A stretch of 64,000 bases of DNA from Lanius collurio (lineage: Eukaryota > Chordata > Aves > Passeriformes > Laniidae). A program made the translations under genes and the position numbers. Shown here piece by piece: positions 58,233-64,000 of this stretch; the stretch's first letter is position 1, and every line of letters begins with the position of its first letter. The stretch lies in NCBI GenBank assembly GCA_020086605.1, contig JACBWW010000050.1:642664-706663 (forward strand), written 5' to 3'. The notes beneath the pieces were generated by a model, which ran no database searches, was not told the origin of the DNA, and saw only the letters and a list, made by a program, of their open reading frames with translations.

Positions 58233-61200
58233 TTAATCCAGTCAAATGGAGTAAAATTGATGGGGCAACTGTTTTCCAAAAGGAAGTACAGGTGGTTGCA
58301 GAGATGAGTTGAGTCATCTCCAGCTACTGGGATATGTGTTAGGACATTTAGGACCTTGATTTGGTCCTCATTAAAAGGAAAGCAGAAAAGCAGTCACCCT
58401 CTGCTTTTAGATAACTAGGATGTGCTCAATCTCTTAGTTACTCTATTTTTTCCTTCATTTAACTGCTCCACCACCAGCTAAAGTCACAAGTGTGGGCATC
58501 TGCTAAAGAGTACAAATAGGTCAGGCTTTTTCCTCCACCTTCTGCACATGAAATGAACTAATGAAATATGAGGTGCTGCTCATCCAGACACCTCAAAGCC
58601 TGACATGGAGTAGACCAGCCTAAGGAAGATGTTTGAGGACAGACTGACACCTGCTGAGACACCAAATGCCGCAGTCACTGCTGACAGATGCCTTCAGACC
58701 TCCTGTTTTCAGCCAGTCCTTAAATTTCAGATTTAATCAGGCTTTTCACGCTGCTCAAACATATCTGGGGAAAAGAGTTGCACAGATGCACAAGGAACTC
58801 CCATGAGAGAGGTTTTGAACAAAGCTCATGGGAAAATGTTCTTCTATTTGTGAAAGGCTTTGCTGGACTGACATTGGGTACTGAGAACTGCCTTCCCCTT
58901 TTTGGTCACGTGCAGAAATAGCACGAGCTGTAGGTTCAGGTTAGCCCCACACCTTTGCAATGCCAACAGCAGGTTGCAGAGGCGAGCAGAGCCCCAAGGC
59001 CACCTAGGGAGGAAATAACACTGTGCATTTCCTTACCATAGTTGTGCAAAGGTGGGGAATCTTCCTTTACCATTGCACAGATGATGAAAATCAAGGGTTT
59101 TTAAAAGCCAGATGAAGTGTTTCACCTCTGAACATTAACAGAGGCTTGTTTAGGGATCTTTAAAGTGTTTTCTTTCAATCTGGTTGAATCCAACTTTTCT
59201 TTAGCATCGCACCTGGGCCTCTGAGTCACAGCGAGCTCTAGAGACTGGCAGTTCTTTCCTTCTCCAAAAAACACACAGACTCAAAAGAAACAACAAGCCA
59301 GTAACAGATGTTTGCATGGTCTCAGGCTTAGCATACCATAAAAAAAATGACACTGCCACAGTCCTTGGAGGTAGGTTAATATTTAGTTTGGCTAACAGTT
59401 TCGTCAGACTTCCAGGGCAAGAGTAACCTTAGGGGATGTGTCTCCGTATTTTTTGAAGCCTGGAGCACCCCATCCCACCAGTAGCAGTCTGCAGATGCCA
59501 TTGGAGCTGATGCAGAAAGGTTGCAGCTTTCCTTTCTTCTCCTGTAGCACTTTTGATAAGACTTTCAACTCTTAGCCCCACCCAAAAAAAAAGCTGCATT
59601 ATCTGTATGTTTAGCTGGATCACCTGGGTGGGTACTAATATACAGTCATGTGCCCAACTCCTGCCTCTGCTGTGGCTCAGCAATTTAGGGAAGATGTTAG
59701 TGACCCTCAGCTGGTTTTGTAAAACTACAATTAACATGGTCTATCACAGGCTCAGACTGTGGAGGAAATATCTCTCTTTTTTTCAGATTCCCTTCCAGTC
59801 CCCATGGTCACTGGTGACAGATTCTTCTGGGTATCCATTGTCTTTTTGCCATGAAAAGCACCATATGGCCCACAGGGCAGACTTGCAGGTCTCCTCCTTG
59901 CAGAGGTTTGTTTTTTGATGGGGGTGACAGGAGACGAGCACCCTCCTCAATCCATTTGGGACCCTGCACAGGGATAAGGAACACCAGTAGATATTCTGTG
60001 TGGTTCTTCAGAGACAGGTTGTACCAAAGCAGACTTGGGGAGAGTCGGGCAAGATGTTCAACCTTCTCCACATCATCCTGTGGACCTGTTCTGGCTTTCC
60101 CCTCACCTCTCCTTGTTGTTCAGCAACAGAAGAATCTGGTGAGAATGCCCCACTCCACAGAGGTTCTTTGGACTTTAAAAAAGAAATACAGTTGAATTTT
60201 GTGATAACAAATAGCACAGAACTGCATTTTGCTACTGCCCTCCACTTGTTTGAGAGTGGCCAGAATGTTTTCATACCATATTTAACCAAACACCCTCCCC
60301 ATAGCCTCTCACTGGGATGTATACATTTTTGAGCAGGACATTGAATCTGAATTTCTAGGTCCATAATACTCTCCATTGTCCAGATATTATGATGGAAAGT
60401 GCATTTTTTTCATTCTGCTTAAACATGCCTAAATAACATCCCAACGATGTGTCGTATTTTAACATGTTTCAGTAGAAATACTAATTCTGACTTGTCCCCA
60501 GACCAACTAAACTTACCTGGAGTGAACTCCTAAGTGATTTGCAACTTATAATCACCCAGAGTGTCTGTTATGACTCTGTGGAAGACTTGCCTTTTAATGC
60601 CATCCCAGTTCCTATCTCTGTGTCTAACCTACAGAGATGATTAAGAGGAAACTGCTGGCAATACCTTCCCTGCCTTTTTGTAAGGAACATCCTTCTTTCT
60701 ACTAACATTTTGCTTCTTCCTTCCAGAAAGAACCTTTTGAGCAGCCTAGGGAGCAAGGGAGTTTGTTTTGATAATGAACTGAAAACCTTTTTTTCAGTAG
60801 TTACTGCTGAAGTGGGAACATTTCCTCAGATCTGCAAGCTGAAAATGACAAGGAGGAAGAAGGACAGATAGACACTAAAAACACAGGAGAGCAAGAAAGG
60901 CAAGACTTTTGACATGTTTATTGAGAAGAAGCTCCCAAAAATGATGAGGAAATTATTGTCCTCCTAAACCCCATCAAATTTCCCCCAAGGGTGGATTCAC
61001 CTTACATGGCTTAGACATAAGGACGTAGGTGCCTGTGCTCGTTCCAGTTACCCCAGCAAAGCACAAGCCTCTGGAAGATCATTCACTTCATGTCAACACA
61101 AACCAGCCTTTGGAGGTCCTTATTTCCCTTCCCTGACTCTAAAGGGATCCATGGAGTACTTCCTGTAGCACAGACATCTGACTCTGAGATGTCAGGAGAA

Positions 61201-63019
61201 GGGAGGCAAATCCTAACCCACAGCTCTGCATCATCAGCTATATGTAAAAGCTACAATGAAAATATGTGATTAATCACATATCCTTACAAGTTGTGAAATT
61301 CCATGTAATAGTTCCCTTATGAATCATAACACACTTCCTGTCAGCTAAATGTTTTCTGTAAAGGTGCGCAGCAACAATTGCTCCAGAAGAGCTCAGTGTT
61401 TTGGACCAAGTTACAGTTTCTAAGGGAATCATAACTTTCCCTTGATCTGAATGAAATTAAGTACTCTGCCATAATAGCAGCATAATTACAAGAATACTTT
61501 CTCTTTATTTCCTCAGCTTGGAAATTAAAAAGGAATAACACACATTGGTGCAGAAGGAAAGAGACCTTAATTTCCATGCACACAACAGTATTCTCCTTTA
61601 TGGTATGGAAAGGGATGCAGGAAAACCCAATTATATATTTCTTTTCAGTGCCCACTTCCAGTGCATGAAAAGCAGGAAGTTGTGCCAGCACTTAGAACAT
61701 GGATGCCTAGCCACGGCTTCTAGCTTTTCTTCTCAGCCCACTCTGGGCTTTAGGCTACTTATTGAATCCCTGTTTGTCTGCCTGAGTTGTTGAGACCTGA
61801 GACTTGATCTGATAAAAGCTGTGTACAGGTTTAAGTTTGCACATGGCACACAGTCCCTTGCTGTGATGCTGATAAATGCCCTGGGTAGAGCACAAATGAT
61901 GACTTTACCCGTGCCAGTTCTGCTGCTTGAAGCCATCCTTCAACTAGTTACGAACTTCCAAAGTTGTTTGTTGTTTGTCTGGGAATTTTTGTGCATAAAA
62001 TATCTTTTGAAATCCCCAAATTCTTAATTACTGTTATAGTCACCAGTTTTTGCTTTATGTTCTTGCAAGCAGTGTTTTTATGAAAGACTGATTTACATAA
62101 AATTTAACAGTGTTTATCTCCTAATGTAGGAGATGCAATTGAGATCTTAACACAACAAGTAAACTGCTGTTACTATATTCTGGCCCCCTGCCAAGGAACC
62201 ATTACATGGCCACTCTTATCTCCTATCACACCAACCCAACCCTTCCCCAAATAACCAGACATCAAAGGGCAACATCCCTATGTGAAGGGATGCCTTCCCA
62301 GTAACCCTTCCCATTGGAGCCAAGGCCTTAGCAGGTTCCCTTGAGGCATTTGCCACAGGAACACATCCACATGGATGTGCTCTGTGATCACCAGCAGCCT
62401 GTAGGGGTTGGTAGTGCAGAGCCCAAAGTAGTGTTGTACAGAGGGTCTCTGGATGGGACAGGTTCTCTTTTTGTCACTTAAAACTTTAACTTAAAACTAG
62501 GCTTTAACTTAAAACTGTGTGTATTCTTGAAGGAGGTGAGGAATGGGAGTAGTTCTGTGCTTTGCAAACACCTGTGCCAGAGAAGAAATCACCAGTGAGC
62601 AGCATCCCTCCCAAAGGAGATGCCCACCTTTCCCTAGGAGGAGGTAGAACTGCTCACACAAGAGTTCTCTGTACAATTTAGTGTCAGAATGAGCTGTGTT
62701 AAAGCATAAGAGGCTTAAACAGAAAGTTGTGCAAGCCTACCTGGGACTGAGAAACAAATGTGCAGCCTAGAAGAAAATGTTCTTGGCTTTTTTGGTGCTA
62801 ACCTAGTAATGAGCATAACTCAGCCCGTGCTTTGGATCCAATTCTGCACCTTGAAAGCCAGAGGGACCTTCTGCTGGTGACCTGAACAGGACCACAGTAC
62901 CCAATCATCACTTGCCACTCCTTCCCTGGGTTTTCAGACCATATATTGCCTGTTTAGAGAGTGCCATAATAAAGTGGGGAGAGGTTCTGGTGAACTGGAC
63001 CTTCAGGCACACAAATAAA
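58233..63019. other. Mostly unique sequence with several minus-strand frames
   Basis: No recognised gene or CR1. Minus-strand frames occur at 59429-59737, 59808-60071, 60008-60376 and 61341-61691. The last has an acceptor-like 'ttaatttccaag' (AG at 61518-61517) but no good donor. A minus-strand donor-like site lies at 60512-60517. A tandem repeat lies at 62476-62517. These could be further pieces of the candidate gene, but I cannot join them. Confidence 0.4.
62476..62517 (+). repeat. Short tandem repeat of 'ctttaacttaaaact' type
   Basis: 'cttaaaact' occurs three times and 'tttaacttaaaact' twice within 42 bases, with a small spacer 'aggc' between the last two. Confidence 0.8.
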
Positions 63020-63102
63020 AGTCGATCTTAGGAGTTGGATTTGATGATCCTTGTGGGCCCCTTCCAACTCAGGGTATTGTATGATTCTGTGATTCTGTGA
63101 TC
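63020..63102 (+). repeat. CR1 3' end, sense, with terminal repeats
   Basis: 'ggagttggatttgatgatcc' then 'ttgtgggccccttccaactc', ending in 'gattctgtgattctgtgat', an intact CR1 terminal repeat of about 2.5 units of 8 bases. Confidence 0.94.
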
Positions 63103-64000
63103 TTTGCTGATTTATCTTATCATGGCACAGGCACACGGCCTATGATTCCAGTCCCAGCACGAAGCATACTTCAGGCTAAAACCCCACTGTACTAACTTTG
63201 GCAGTATCTGCGCTGCATCCAAATGTTGAACAGCTGACAATTAAAGTTCCTGCTTATTCCTTCCTCCCTCAGCCCTTGCCTGAAATTAACAGACAGCTTT
63301 GATAAACTGTTAATCTGGAATTAGGACCTCAGGATTGCATGCTCTGCCATGGATCCTTTCTTCTTGTTTATACAGCTTCCAAAATGTGGGTGGCTTATTG
63401 GGGGGCTTATCTACCTATTTTGTCTTATCTTCCCTAATTGCAAGCTCAGGTATAAAGGGAATAATTGAATAATAATTGAATCTGCAGAGTAAATAAACAA
63501 ACACTGCACATAGAACTGGGATCAGTAAAGATTGCCTGAAAATTCCCAGGTGTATCTATAGGTTTCTCTTACAGCTGGGCTTACTTTGTGTCTTGGGGTT
63601 TTAATGTAGGCCCTGTTCTGTGATGATGAAGTTGTGAAACAGAAAACTCCAGAGAATTATGCAGCATTAAATGACACAGAACAATCTTTGACTCTTTTTA
63701 AATATTTCATTCTTCTTTTTGCCCTTTGAACAGGTGTAGTGCAGGATGAGGTGAATGGGAGCAGTTCATACTTCCAAGGGCATTATTTATTCCGAGATAA
63801 TTATTTATTGGTTAAAATGCATTCTCTCTTATGTGCCCAGAATTTGCAATCCATATTTTTCTTTATTGCAGATTAACATCCATTTCCATTTTAATAACAA
63901 CAGTGAATGCAATGAGCAGGGCCAGACTGTGCAAAACAAACATCCACTAATTTGTAGTAGTTTAAATATGTAAAGCTAGTCTTTGATGTTAACACACCAT
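63103..64000. other. Right-end intergenic sequence, nothing recognised
   Basis: AT-rich unique sequence with 'ataattgaat' repeated near 63460-63480. No gene is seen before the window ends. Confidence 0.55.

Noticed and set aside
60512..60517. Strong minus-strand donor-like site (CCAG then GTAAGT)
   Set aside because: All three frames of the sequence just upstream on the minus strand meet stops close to the site, so it cannot end a long coding exon; a non-coding exon remains possible.
3771..64000. Search for C1orf21 coding exons, tRNA, snRNA and 5S genes
   Set aside because: No matching start motif, tRNA B-box or small nuclear RNA core was seen on either strand; a tool-based search could still find short or diverged ones.

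Overview
The window looks like vertebrate nuclear DNA from a bird. The evidence is about twenty decayed CR1 LINE fragments in both orientations and from several subfamilies, the pattern typical of bird genomes, plus one exon of a conserved vertebrate gene whose protein matches TSEN15. Turtle or crocodile DNA also carries CR1 and cannot be strictly excluded. The species cannot be named from the sequence. No operons, bacterial signals or CRISPR-like arrays are present.

Layout. Bases 1-3327 read as the last intron of TSEN15, with one CR1 fragment inside. Bases 3328-3532 are the terminal coding exon of TSEN15 on the + strand, which encodes the conserved C-terminal part of the tRNA-splicing endonuclease subunit and a short basic tail. 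Its 3' untranslated region follows, with an AATAAA signal at 3746-3751. From about 3.8 kb to the right end there is no gene I can name. This looks like a long intergenic interval built of CR1 remnants, short tandem repeats, homopolymer runs and unique non-coding sequence. In mammals the next gene after TSEN15 is C1orf21, as I recall it; I saw no C1orf21 coding exon here.

The main exception to a plain gene desert is 55.4-61.7 kb, where the minus strand carries several longer open frames. Two of them (58232-57658 and 56337-55959) end and begin at splice-like sites in the same phase. Joined, they would give a protein with N-glycosylation sequons, one membrane span and a charged cytoplasmic tail. 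This is the best candidate for an unrecognised gene or a lineage-specific or decaying one. Between these two frames lies another minus-strand stretch of about 283 codons broken by a single stop. None of it resembles a family I recognise, and all of it is inference from the sequence alone.

Other points of structure are a G/T-rich tract with guanine runs near 29.8 kb followed by a T-poor A/C-rich block near 30.4-30.8 kb, two abutting CR1 insertions at 30.3 kb, an inverted pair of same-subfamily CR1 copies at 6.8 and 7.8 kb, and small tandem repeats at 15.7, 23.4 and 62.5 kb.
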